Shown here: one piece after another, positions 47,685-56,143 of the stretch
Numbering within the stretch: position 1 is the first letter of the stretch
How the letters are laid out: each line of letters opens with the position of its first letter
Assembly: GCA_009901575.1 (NCBI GenBank)
Contig: WXYP01000001.1
Location: 124,001 to 188,000, forward strand
Direction of reading: 5' to 3'
Source of the DNA: Flavobacteriaceae bacterium R38
GTDB lineage: Bacteria > Bacteroidota > Bacteroidia > Flavobacteriales > Flavobacteriaceae
DNA length: 64,000 nt
Notes under the pieces: generated by a model
Database searches by the model: none
What the model was told of the DNA's origin: nothing
The model's input: the letters and a program-made list of their open reading frames with translations, nothing else
Position numbers and translations under genes: made by a program

Positions 47685-47846
47685 CTATATTGGTAATTCC
47701 ATTATTTTTTCGATTCCCAATTCTTTTTGAAATGGTTTACTATATTTTTCAAGTGCAAGTGCTTTGTCGTTAACAAAGGCTAGGCTGTTATCTACATGTA
47801 AATACCTCCCTGGGTATGAATGTTTTATTACTTCGTGGCTTTCCAT
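47685..47846 (-). CDS. Short 53-residue ORF (unknown)
   Basis: A 53-residue frame from the ATG at 47846 to a TAG at 47685-47687, reading MESHEVIKHSYPGRYLHVDN at the N-terminus and ending GIEKIMELPI. It is soluble, mixed charge, without signal or cysteine. It fills an otherwise empty 330-bp gap, reads in the direction of its neighbours and has box 4 about 80 bp upstream at a spacing fitting an mRNA start near 47890. No family is recognised; it might also be the remnant of a longer gene. Confidence 0.5.
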   Translation of the reverse strand: MESHEVIKHSYPGRYLHVDNSLAFVNDKALALEKYSKPFQKELGIEKIMELPI

Positions 47847-47926
47847 TTTTGTTTCATTTATAATAAGGTATTAAACAGCTTATTAAATTTTCTAATACAA
47901 AATTCGAAAAGACTTAGGGAGAAAGA

Positions 47927-47942
47927 TTTACCCTATGATAAA
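47927..47942. promoter_or_regulatory. 16-bp palindrome, box 4, in front of the 53-residue ORF
   Basis: TTTACCCTATGATAAA fits the consensus of the other three boxes (TTTrnCCTATrrTAAA, symmetric core TTTACC-N4-GGTAAA). It lies between the end of the Crp/Fnr gene and the short ORF, reading toward the ORF. The -10-like sequence after it differs from that of boxes 1-3. Confidence 0.5.
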
Positions 47943-47948
47943 AAATGA

Positions 47949-48515
47949 TTATGAGATTAGTTTTTTTCGTATACGACTTAAACTTTGTATGGTAATACCC
48001 AGATAGGAAGCGATGTGAGAAAGTTTTGTTCTATGAAAAATATTTGGATATTGCTCTATCAATTTTAAATACCGGTACTCTGCAGATTGAGTATGAATGC
48101 CCATGACTCTTCTACTCATTTTAACGATAAAGTCTACAAGCAATTTTCTGAATAAGCTATTAAAACCTGGAATTTCTTTAGATGCAATTTCGATATGCTC
48201 ATAAGTTATTAGCAGGAGTTTGCTATCTTCGAGTGCTTCAAGGTTTAATATATTTTCATTTTTTTGAAAAAAACTATCAGGTGAAGTAACCATCATATTT
48301 TGAGAAGAAAACCAGTGTGTAACCTCATTGCCATCTAAATCATAGTAATACATGCGTATTAATCCATCAATTACGAAATAAAAATAATCACATTTTTGAC
48401 CTTGCTTAAGAAATACATCCCCTTTCTTAACCTCCATACTGTCAATTTCTAAATTGAGTGTGTCAATCCATTTGTATATCCCTTCTAAGGTTATGTATTT
48501 ATCCGTTCTTACCAA
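47949..48515 (-). CDS. Crp/Fnr family transcriptional regulator
   Basis: The 188-residue protein has an N-terminal cyclic-nucleotide-binding-type beta roll (KKGDVFLKQGQKCDYFYFVIDGLIRMYY) and a C-terminal helix-turn-helix (KLSHIASYLGITIQSLSRIRKKL). The Arg/Ser of the cAMP phosphate cassette is not evident, and no Fe-S cysteines are present, so the ligand is unknown. It is the only regulator in the 38-48 kb block and the obvious candidate to bind the four 16-bp palindromes. Confidence 0.9.
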   Translation of the reverse strand: MVRTDKYITLEGIYKWIDTLNLEIDSMEVKKGDVFLKQGQKCDYFYFVIDGLIRMYYYDLDGNEVTHWFSSQNMMVTSPDSFFQKNENILNLEALEDSKLLLITYEHIEIASKEIPGFNSLFRKLLVDFIVKMSRRVMGIHTQSAEYRYLKLIEQYPNIFHRTKLSHIASYLGITIQSLSRIRKKLIS

Positions 48516-48762
48516 TTCTCTAATATTGTATGATAAATTTAGTACAATTATGTTGATTTTTTACCTAGATAAGATTATTTCTAAAACTTTAAATATGTTA
48601 TTTGATTAATGATTTCTTTTTTGGAGTAAAATGATTTGATGTTTTTTCTAATGCTACTTAAAATTGAGGGTAACTCCTGAAAAAAAGAGACAATTTGTGA
48701 TGACTTAACTTTTTGAAAAAGAGAAGAACGACCTTCCATAAATTTTAAATATTACTCTTCTG

Positions 48763-49692
48763 TTAATATCCTTTTTCTAATTTAACTGTATTTAATAATT
48801 CTTTTTTATTCAGAAACAGACGATGATTTTCAACAATTTGATCGGTTGCACTTTCTATATTGGTTAAGCTTGCCACATGTGGAGTGATCTGAATTTTTGG
48901 ATGTTGCCAAAAAGAATGCTTTTCGGGTAGAGGTTCTTCTCTGAATACATCCAATAAAGCTCCCGAAAGATCGCCGTTATCTAAAAGTTCAATTAAATCT
49001 TCTTCTATTAAATGTTCACCTCTGCCAACATTTATTAAAAAGGTATTTTTTGGTAACTTTTTTAAAAGCTCTTTATTTAAAATCCCTTCTGTTTTTTCCG
49101 TTAGTGGTAACAGGTTAATTAGAAAATCTGAATCCTTTAAAAAGGGATTTAACACTTCTTTCTCACTAAAACTTTCTACATTTAAGATATCTTTTTCAGA
49201 AGTACTCCATCCTTTTACCTTAAATCCTAATTCTGCGAATTTTTTAGCAACATGACCGCCAATACTTCCCAAACCTAAAATAGAAATAGTAGTATCTTTA
49301 ATAGAAGCATAAGAGTGTTGTGTCCATATTTTGGTTTGTTGTTGCCTGGCGTAAATAGTATTGTTCTTTAGCTGAGATAAGATAACTGTCAGTAGAAACT
49401 CCCACATATCATTCGATAACTTGTTATCAACAATTCGCGTAATTATATGATGATTCTCAAGAGTTTGAGAGCTTGTAATATGATCTATGGCCGCACCAAC
49501 AGATTGAATAACTTTTATATTGGGAAACTCTTTCAAGATATTAGGTTTAGGCTTCCAGCAAATTACAAAGTCAATAGCATGTTGATTCTGAACATCCGGA
49601 TATATCTCAACCTTTGTATCCGGAATTTTTTCTTGTAATATTTTTGCCCAGGGCTTTGGGTCTTTATTTTCAAAAATTAATGCAATACTCAT
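48763..49692 (-). CDS. D-2-hydroxyacid dehydrogenase (glyoxylate/hydroxypyruvate reductase A-like)
   Basis: A 309-residue NAD(P)H-dependent reductase: Rossmann loop GLGSIGGHVAKKFAELGFKVKGWS (about 145), catalytic Arg in INVGRGEHL, Glu in the DVFREEPLP segment and His in ITPHVASLT. The family reduces glyoxylate, hydroxypyruvate or related 2-oxoacids. It sits 6 bp after rlmF on the same strand, possibly cotranscribed. Confidence 0.9.
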   Translation of the reverse strand: MSIALIFENKDPKPWAKILQEKIPDTKVEIYPDVQNQHAIDFVICWKPKPNILKEFPNIKVIQSVGAAIDHITSSQTLENHHIITRIVDNKLSNDMWEFLLTVILSQLKNNTIYARQQQTKIWTQHSYASIKDTTISILGLGSIGGHVAKKFAELGFKVKGWSTSEKDILNVESFSEKEVLNPFLKDSDFLINLLPLTEKTEGILNKELLKKLPKNTFLINVGRGEHLIEEDLIELLDNGDLSGALLDVFREEPLPEKHSFWQHPKIQITPHVASLTNIESATDQIVENHRLFLNKKELLNTVKLEKGY

Positions 49693-49698
49693 TATTGG

Positions 49699-50664
49699 TT
49701 ATTTTGTTTTCCATCTTGTGTCTCTCCATTTTTTCTGCTCCTCTTTAGAAAGAAATGTCCAGGCTACAATTCTGCTGGATTTATTTCCGGTTCCTATCAG
49801 AATGGTTTTGACATGACTTACTTTATATTTTTCTAATGCTTTATAAATTCCTTTTAAATTGGATTGTTTGGATACCAAAGTTGAAAACCAATAACAGTTT
49901 TTTGAGAATTTTTTACTTTCTCTAATCATATTATGAATAAACTTATATTCACCGCCATCATAGATAAGTTCGTTACTGATTCCTGCGAAATTAAGTTGAG
50001 GAGTTTTTACGTTTTCCCCTGTTAAATTCTTTATTTTTCTTTTGGTGCCTTCTTGAGCTGCTTCAATAGAGGAATGAAACGGGGGATTACATACCGACAA
50101 ATCGATTTGATCTTCTCTGTCTAGTATTCCGTAGAAAAAATCTTTAGGATTTTTTTGTAATCTACACTCAATTTTACCTTTAAGAAGATCATTAGAATTG
50201 ACAATATTTTGAACAGATTCAATAGACTTAGGATCAATATCAGAACCGATAAACTTCCAATCGTACTCTACAACCCCAATAATAGGATAAATACAATTAG
50301 CACCAACACCAATATCCAGGCAAGTAACTTTATCTCCGGTAGGAATTCTGCCAAAATTGTGTTCTCCTAATAAATCGGCTACATAATGAATGTAATCTGC
50401 TCTTCCCGGTATTGGAGGACATAGATTTTCGTCGGGAAATTCCCAGTTTTTTATTCCGTAATAATGGTTTAATAATGCCTTGTTTAAGGTTTTTACGGCC
50501 ACTGGATTAGCAAAATCAATAGAATCTTGTCCGTTTTTATTTGGTTTAATATAGTTTTCTAATTCAGGATTAGAAACTATTAATGCCTGTAAATCATATC
50601 GTTCCCGATTTCTGTTTCGGGAATGTAATTTTGTTTTTATTTGTTTCCTTTTTTCGGATGACAT
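49699..50664 (-). CDS. rlmF: 23S rRNA (adenine-1618 N6)-methyltransferase
   Basis: RlmF methylates A1618 of 23S rRNA. The 321-residue protein has the family N-terminus (LHSRNRNRERYDLQAL), the GRADYIHYVADLL block, the SAM motif CLDIGVGANCIYP and the amino-methylase motif NPPF (VCNPPFHSS, about 193). Length matches the E. coli enzyme (308). A small membrane protein gene stands 2 bp upstream. Confidence 0.93.
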   Translation of the reverse strand: MSSEKRKQIKTKLHSRNRNRERYDLQALIVSNPELENYIKPNKNGQDSIDFANPVAVKTLNKALLNHYYGIKNWEFPDENLCPPIPGRADYIHYVADLLGEHNFGRIPTGDKVTCLDIGVGANCIYPIIGVVEYDWKFIGSDIDPKSIESVQNIVNSNDLLKGKIECRLQKNPKDFFYGILDREDQIDLSVCNPPFHSSIEAAQEGTKRKIKNLTGENVKTPQLNFAGISNELIYDGGEYKFIHNMIRESKKFSKNCYWFSTLVSKQSNLKGIYKALEKYKVSHVKTILIGTGNKSSRIVAWTFLSKEEQKKWRDTRWKTK

Positions 50665-50666
50665 TT

Positions 50667-50870
50667 TTATTTTTTGTTGAAGTATCTCCTTAAAAAATAA
50701 TTTCTTATTATGCTTAAGATAGTAAAGTATAAAGTTAAGATTATATTTTTTCCTGAATTACTTTCTATTCCTAATATTGGAAATATAATGTATAATGAAA
50801 TCATAGTAATGAAGAAACCAATAGTTACATTGATCAAACTCTCTAGAAATGATTGTTTTCTGGTTTGCAT
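50667..50870 (-). CDS. Small two-helix membrane protein (DUF7220-like)
   Basis: A 67-residue protein with a short basic N-terminus (MQTRKQSFLESL), two membrane helices (NVTIGFFITMISLYIIFPIL and NIILTLYFTILSIIRNYFLR) and the pattern ESLINVTIGF..SIIRNYFLRR that I associate with small DUF7220-type proteins. Function unknown. It ends 2 bp before rlmF. Confidence 0.6.
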   Translation of the reverse strand: MQTRKQSFLESLINVTIGFFITMISLYIIFPILGIESNSGKNIILTLYFTILSIIRNYFLRRYFNKK

Positions 50871-51065
50871 TACTTAATACTTTAATAGTTGCTGTAATTT
50901 TAGAGGAATAAAAGTAATGATCCTTTAAACAAAGGATTTATAGAATCTTGCAGATTTAATAGATGTTTTTTAGAGAAAGAAGGAAAAATAACATATTCAA
51001 CAGTAACTATAAAAATAGCCTCTCTTGTTTAAATTTCTTACTTTAGGGCGTCGATTAAATAAAAT

Positions 51066-51704
51066 ATGGAAACTGAAATCATTAGTACCGCAATAAAAAT
51101 TGTTCCTGAACTTATTTCTTCCATCAAGTCATATTGGACACCCTCCGATAAGAAAGAGATTCAGGAAAATAAGAAAGAAGAAATCCTTAATGAACTTACT
51201 TCTATCAAAGAGAAAATTGATAAACAATTAGAAATTGACCAAAGCAGCTTAGAAATTATAAGAAAGGTTTTTAATATGACCAGGAGATTAGGAACTGAGG
51301 TGGGAGGATTAATGACCATAGCTGAACCTCATTTCTTGAAACAAGTAAATAGCTCTGGAAATGAATCTGTAAAACAAGCAGTAGGCAGACAGTTTTTTAT
51401 CAAATGGAATATCATTAAAGAGAAAACTAACGATATAAAAGAATTAAATTCGAATACTTTAGACAACAACTTAAAATATACATTAACTGAAAAGATAGAG
51501 GCTATAGAAGATTCGATAACTAATATTGAGAGTATTTTGGCTGTTCCGAGTTACTTAAAAGTTTCTTCGAATGATATCGATAAAGCCCTGGAACATCTTG
51601 AAATGTCTGCTTCCTATATTGAAAACTTAAAAAAATCAATTGAAGATATTGATAGAATCATTGATACCAGGCTTGAAAACTATACGAATCAATTAAATCA
51701 ATAA
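51066..51704 (+). CDS. Cytoplasmic helical/coiled-coil protein (unknown)
   Basis: A 212-residue, highly charged, helix-rich protein without signal or membrane segment. Lys/Glu-rich heptads at about 30-65 (KKEEILNELTSIKEKIDKQL) and late in the chain (DKALEHLEMSASYIENLKKS) predict coiled coils. I recognise no family. It is the only plus-strand gene between 43.1 and 60.5 kb and lies at the left edge of the cassette array, in the opposite direction to all cassette genes. Confidence 0.6.
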   Translation: METEIISTAIKIVPELISSIKSYWTPSDKKEIQENKKEEILNELTSIKEKIDKQLEIDQSSLEIIRKVFNMTRRLGTEVGGLMTIAEPHFLKQVNSSGNESVKQAVGRQFFIKWNIIKEKTNDIKELNSNTLDNNLKYTLTEKIEAIEDSITNIESILAVPSYLKVSSNDIDKALEHLEMSASYIENLKKSIEDIDRIIDTRLENYTNQLNQ

Positions 51705-51868
51705 AAAAGTGATGAGATTGTATTTAGCAAATAAGGCTAAAGTTAAATATCGATTACATATAACGTCAGTCTGTCTCAAAACTCATTTTAATCCTCTGAG
51801 ATTCTCATATTTGATTTTCTCCTCAGGTATCTACTTAAATATAAAACCTAAATTTATAGGTTTTGAGA

Positions 51869-52000
51869 CTGTAACGGTCTCGTGTATGAGTAGTAACGGA
51901 TTTATACTCACAAACCTTTCGGTTTTGCATTGACCCTTGTTTTACTTTTATACTTTCGTTTTATCACTTAAACCGCTATTACTTATACACATTGTTCTCT
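51869..52000 (-). other. attC-like palindrome a (left end of the cassette array)
   Basis: The element starts with CTGTAACGG (51869-) and ends with GTTCTCT (51994-52000). Internal arms gtgtatgagtagtaacgg (51882-51899) and ccgctattacttatacac (51973-51990) match as inverted repeats at 15 of 18 positions. On the minus strand the outer half reads CATACACGAGACC-GTTAC, like the other members. The rest of the 390-bp gap around it has no credible gene. Confidence 0.6.
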
Positions 52001-52027
52001 GCTGGCTTTTTTCATTCCGTTCGTCAA

Positions 52028-52095
52028 GCGTTGGCGTGAAAGCTCTTTGCAATCGCAGGAACGAGGATTGCAATGTGCTTGAACTTTGCGTTGGC
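52028..52095. repeat. GCGTTGGC direct repeat with internal hairpin, at the 3' end of pnkp
   Basis: GCGTTGGC occurs at 52028-52035 and 52088-52095; the second copy ends on the first base of the pnkp TAG stop. Between them ttgcaatc (52047-52054) pairs with gattgcaa (52066-52073). A third copy of GCGTTGGC lies at 56075-56082, just upstream of hen1, so the RNA-repair operon is bracketed by this 8-mer in direct orientation. Confidence 0.6.
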
Positions 52096-54674
52096 TATAA
52101 TCTCGGGTCAACTTCCTCACTTTCCAAAGCCAAAACTCCAAATACACTTTCGTGAATTCGTCTTAAAGGTTCTTTTCTTACAAATCTTTCCAGTCCTTCA
52201 ATTCCCAAAGCAAATTCTCTTAATGCTAAAGAACGTTTTTTGGAAAGTCCTCTGTTTTTAAGTCTCTCCATATTTTCTGGCGTATCGTATTCCGCACCAT
52301 AAATAATTCTTAAATATTCACTTCCTCTACATTTTACAGCAGGTTGTAAAAGTCCTTCTTTTCCATAACTTATAAAGTCAAATGGTTTTACGACCATTCC
52401 TTCACCACCTTTTTCTGTCAGTTCAGTCCACCATTGAGTTGCTGAACTTATACTTTCCTCATTTTGAGTATCAATAATTTTGTATGGCGTAACTCTGAAT
52501 ATTTTTTCATCTGCCAAGCATATTTCTTTAATGTTTTCCATATGCCATTCGTGATTTTTATCGGTATGAACTTGTCCTTCTGTTGCTAAAATATGGAACG
52601 GAGCAAGTTTGAAATCTTCAATGCTTTCTACATTCCAACAATAATTTCTGTATGAATCAATAAATTTATCTATTGACTTTCGTTTGTTGCTGTATTTTTT
52701 AAGAAGTTCATCAATTCCTTCGATATTTCTCTTCGATGTTTGTTGTAATACTTGCTCAACTTCGGTCAACGCATTTTTAGCAGATGTTCCAACTGCTGCG
52801 TATTGTTCTTTTAATAATGCTTGTGCCTTTGCAGACCAAGGCATTAATTCTGCATCTAAGCAAACCCAATTTGTTTTATGTTTTTCCCAAAAGTTAGAGC
52901 TCGTTAAGGCTTTTTGAGTTCGGCTTAAAAACTCTTTTTCAATTTTTTCATCATTAAAAAAGTTTCTTCCAGTTCGAGTATAACAAATTCCAATTCCCTC
53001 TTTTTCAATTCCGAAGCGTTCTAAAACAGTTTGTTCGTCTTTGCAAACTACCAAAACCGCACGAGAACCCATATGTTTTTCTTCACAAACTATCTTTTCT
53101 ATATTTCGTTTTTTATAGTAATTGATAGCCTGTTGCGGATGTTCTAAATAGTTTGGCAATTCACTTGTCCCACAAGGAGACATAGTAGGAGGTAAGTAAA
53201 CTAGCCATTTTGGATTAATAGCAAAACGACTCATTACTTCTAAGGCTGCAATTGAATTTTCTTCTCGAATAGTTAGATTGTTTCGTAACCGAGTTTGAAC
53301 TATTCTTTTACCTATAACATCATTAATATTTAATAAATCGTCATACTTGTGTTGATGACTTAAATTAGAATCAGATTCTGTTTGCAAAGGTTTTGCAGGT
53401 TTACAATAGACTTTTTTTGCTTGAACAGAAACCAATTCTTCTTCTGGATAACGTAATGCCGTAAGTTCACCACCAAACACACAGCCTGTATCGATGTCTA
53501 TTGTCTTATTGAGCCATTCAGCCTTTGGAACAGGCGTGTGTCCATAAACAACTTTTGCCTTTCCTCTGTATTCTGATGCCCAATTGTAGCGAACAGGCAA
53601 TCCAAATTCGTCAATTTCTCCTGTAGTTTCTCCATACAAGCAAAATGAACGAACAGTACCCGAACCACGTCCTTGCATTTCTTCTTTAATTCCTGCGTGG
53701 GCAACGGCTAATTTTCCATTATCTAAAATATAATGAGAAATTAGACTATAAAGAAACTCTCTTACATCTTCTTTGAATTCCTCTGATTCTTGTTCTAATT
53801 GTCCCATTGTTTCAGCTAAACCATGTTTTAGCTGAACATTTTTACCATTCAATTTTTTTTGAAGTTTTAAATCGTGATTTCCAGGAACACAAAGTGCAAC
53901 ACCACTTCTTACCATACTCATTGCAAGTTTCAAAACCTCAGGCGATTTTGGTCCTCTATCAACTAAATCTCCAAGGAAAATAACTTGTCTGTTTTCGGGA
54001 TGCGTAACATCTATTCCGTAATTTTTTCCATTATCTGAAACCGAAGCAATTTGATAATTCAGTTTTTCAAGCAGTTCTATGGTTTCATCATAACAACCGT
54101 GAATATCTCCTATGATATCAAAAGGACCGTGTAAGTCTTTTTTATCGTTGTATAATTTTTCACGAGTAATTTGAGTGATTTCTGCGATTTCTTCTTCTGA
54201 GCTAAACTTGTATATTTTGCGAAAGCCTTCTCTTTTTAAACCTTTAAACGAACGTTTGAGTTGTTGTTTTTGCTGACGAATTACGTGTCCTCCAAAGTTT
54301 CTATCATCACGTTTGTCGTTTCTGTCTTCGCAAACTCTTTGTGGTAAATCCAACACAATGGCAACAGGCAAAGTATGATATTCTCTCGCTAAGTTTATGA
54401 GTTTATTTCTTGATTCTTTTTGAACATTGGTAGCATCTACAACAGTTAAAAGTCTATTTTTTAGTCGTTTAGCAATAATGAAATTCAGTAAATCAAAAGC
54501 ATCACCTGTGGCTGCTTGATTGTTTTCATCATTAGAAACGATTCCTCTGCAAATATCAGATGAAACGACTTCATGTCTTTTAAAATATTTGTTTGCAAAA
54601 GTGCTTTTACCTGAACCTGAAGCACCAATGAGCAAAACCAATGATAATTCAGGTATTTTAATTTCCATATTCAA
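52095..54674 (-). CDS. pnkp: Polynucleotide kinase-phosphatase-ligase (bacterial Pnkp)
   Basis: The 859-residue protein matches the length of clostridial Pnkp (about 870) and has its three modules: an N-terminal 5'-OH kinase with P-loop GASGSGKST (Lys23), a central metallophosphoesterase with GDIHGC (189-194) and GDLVDRG, GNHDL, and a C-terminal adenylyltransferase with the KxxG motif KHMG (Lys533). It heals and, once Hen1 has joined it, seals cleaved RNA. It overlaps hen1 by 17 bp. Stop codon and cassette repeat coincide. Confidence 0.94.
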   Translation of the reverse strand: MNMEIKIPELSLVLLIGASGSGKSTFANKYFKRHEVVSSDICRGIVSNDENNQAATGDAFDLLNFIIAKRLKNRLLTVVDATNVQKESRNKLINLAREYHTLPVAIVLDLPQRVCEDRNDKRDDRNFGGHVIRQQKQQLKRSFKGLKREGFRKIYKFSSEEEIAEITQITREKLYNDKKDLHGPFDIIGDIHGCYDETIELLEKLNYQIASVSDNGKNYGIDVTHPENRQVIFLGDLVDRGPKSPEVLKLAMSMVRSGVALCVPGNHDLKLQKKLNGKNVQLKHGLAETMGQLEQESEEFKEDVREFLYSLISHYILDNGKLAVAHAGIKEEMQGRGSGTVRSFCLYGETTGEIDEFGLPVRYNWASEYRGKAKVVYGHTPVPKAEWLNKTIDIDTGCVFGGELTALRYPEEELVSVQAKKVYCKPAKPLQTESDSNLSHQHKYDDLLNINDVIGKRIVQTRLRNNLTIREENSIAALEVMSRFAINPKWLVYLPPTMSPCGTSELPNYLEHPQQAINYYKKRNIEKIVCEEKHMGSRAVLVVCKDEQTVLERFGIEKEGIGICYTRTGRNFFNDEKIEKEFLSRTQKALTSSNFWEKHKTNWVCLDAELMPWSAKAQALLKEQYAAVGTSAKNALTEVEQVLQQTSKRNIEGIDELLKKYSNKRKSIDKFIDSYRNYCWNVESIEDFKLAPFHILATEGQVHTDKNHEWHMENIKEICLADEKIFRVTPYKIIDTQNEESISSATQWWTELTEKGGEGMVVKPFDFISYGKEGLLQPAVKCRGSEYLRIIYGAEYDTPENMERLKNRGLSKKRSLALREFALGIEGLERFVRKEPLRRIHESVFGVLALESEEVDPRL

Positions 54675-56055
54675 ATATTGCCATTTGTGAAGGTGCTCCT
54701 ACTTTTTCATCTACCTCGCCGATTGGTGAGAATTGCACCGTATAATTATTATTTTCTGCGACTTGATTTGCCCAATTTTCAAACTCTTTTCTTGTCCATT
54801 CAAATCTATGGTCGATATGACGCATTGTTCCTGCATCCAAGTTTTCATACATCACATTGTACTCGCCATTAGGCGTTGTTAGAACTACATTTTTGGGTTT
54901 AGCGAATTCAAAAACCACTCGTTCAAATGATTTCAATCTGTTTTCGTCCATATGCTCGATAACTTCCACAATTGCCGCAGCATCGAACCCTTCTAATCTT
55001 TTGTCTTTGTACGTTAACGCTCCTTGAAACAAGTCTATTCTTTCTTTTTGTCTTGGAGCCATTTCGTCCCAATGCAATCGTTCTTTGCACTTGGTTAGTT
55101 CAGAATACGAAATATCCATTCCAGTGATGTTATGAAATTGCTTCTCTTTTAACATCATTCTGATTAATTTTCCTTCGCCACAGCCTAAGTCAATTACTTT
55201 ATTGGCACCAGATTCTTTAAGCTTTTCTAAAACTAATTTTAATCGCTGTTGATGAAGTGTTTCTTTCTTTTCTTTTATTTCTTGAGAAATTTCATCTTCG
55301 ATATCTTCTGTTTCAATTCCTTCATTGAGTCTTTCTAAAGCTTGACGAGATAATGAATTTAGATTGATTAAATATCGTTTTATAATTTGTTCTTTTTCGG
55401 GATGATTTTCCAACCAACCTTTTCCTTTTTCCAAGAGTTTATCTATTTCGTTTTGACTTACAAAATAATGTTTGTCATTGTCCAATGCAGGAATTAAGAC
55501 GTATAAATGAGAGAGTAAATCTTTTAGCTTCACTTCGTTTGAAAGTGAAACTGTGTAATACATGCTATCTCCCCAGCTTTCAAACTTTTCATCTAATTGA
55601 TGTCGTTCAACATTTACTGAATAGCCTAGAGGCTCAAACAATTTTCGGATGAGGAGTTCTCCACCTTTGGGTGCTGGAAGCACAGAAATTTTCACCTCGA
55701 AAGGCATTTTGATATCAACTAAATCAGGTTTGTTTTTGCATTTTCCATTCATTGCAGTTGAAAATGCTTTGGAAAGAGCGACACTCATAAACGAAGATGC
55801 CACATAAGGTCTGTCGTTTACGTATTGTCCAAGTGAAAATCCTTTACCAGAAAGATTTCTCACTCCTCGTACCATATCAATTGAATCGATATCAAGAAGT
55901 AATGCAACAGTAGTTTTTTCTTCACTACTTTCAGGATAGAATATGTGTACTTTTCCTACTGCTAAATCAATAGTCTGTAATTTGCCAGGATGTTTGTGTA
56001 GCAAAAACCCTAAATCAGTTGTGTTTTTATATGTCGTTGTTATCGTTAGTAACAT
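54658..56055 (-). CDS. hen1: 3'-terminal RNA ribose 2'-O-methyltransferase Hen1
   Basis: The 465-residue protein has the N-terminal bacterial Hen1 domain that activates the Pnkp ligase (about 1-250) and a C-terminal methyltransferase with SAM loop VIDLGCGEGKL and the metal-binding EVIEH (Glu364, Glu367, His368) plus a second HIDH block. It marks the 3' end of a broken RNA with 2'-O-methyl before ligation, so that the repaired tRNA or RNA resists the same ribotoxin. It is translated just ahead of pnkp with overlapping frames. Confidence 0.95.
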   Translation of the reverse strand: MLLTITTTYKNTTDLGFLLHKHPGKLQTIDLAVGKVHIFYPESSEEKTTVALLLDIDSIDMVRGVRNLSGKGFSLGQYVNDRPYVASSFMSVALSKAFSTAMNGKCKNKPDLVDIKMPFEVKISVLPAPKGGELLIRKLFEPLGYSVNVERHQLDEKFESWGDSMYYTVSLSNEVKLKDLLSHLYVLIPALDNDKHYFVSQNEIDKLLEKGKGWLENHPEKEQIIKRYLINLNSLSRQALERLNEGIETEDIEDEISQEIKEKKETLHQQRLKLVLEKLKESGANKVIDLGCGEGKLIRMMLKEKQFHNITGMDISYSELTKCKERLHWDEMAPRQKERIDLFQGALTYKDKRLEGFDAAAIVEVIEHMDENRLKSFERVVFEFAKPKNVVLTTPNGEYNVMYENLDAGTMRHIDHRFEWTRKEFENWANQVAENNNYTVQFSPIGEVDEKVGAPSQMAIFEYGN

Positions 56056-56074
56056 TTATTCATTTTTATTTTCA

Positions 56075-56082
56075 GCGTTGGC
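56075..56082. repeat. GCGTTGGC box upstream of hen1
   Basis: The third copy of the 8-mer, here in cagcgttggcaaaaaagc, 20 bp before the hen1 ATG. The gap to 56144 also holds direct repeats gcaatgtgtgcgg and gctttgtgtgg. No clean attC-like palindrome can be drawn between hen1 and the next gene. Confidence 0.45.
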
Positions 56083-56143
56083 AAAAAAGCAATGTGTGCG
56101 GTAGTACTCTTTGCTTTGTGTGGTTATATCTTAAGTTAGTTTT

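Noticed and set aside
48563-48580. Fifth palindrome box upstream of the Crp/Fnr gene
   Set aside because: Only a half-site (TAGGTAAA on the minus strand) matches; the other half does not, so autoregulation is not supported.
51709-52261. Plus-strand frames of 62-74 codons in the 51705-52094 gap
   Set aside because: Their composition is unlike proteins, they overlap the attC-like palindrome and the pnkp 3' end, and no conserved motif is visible.
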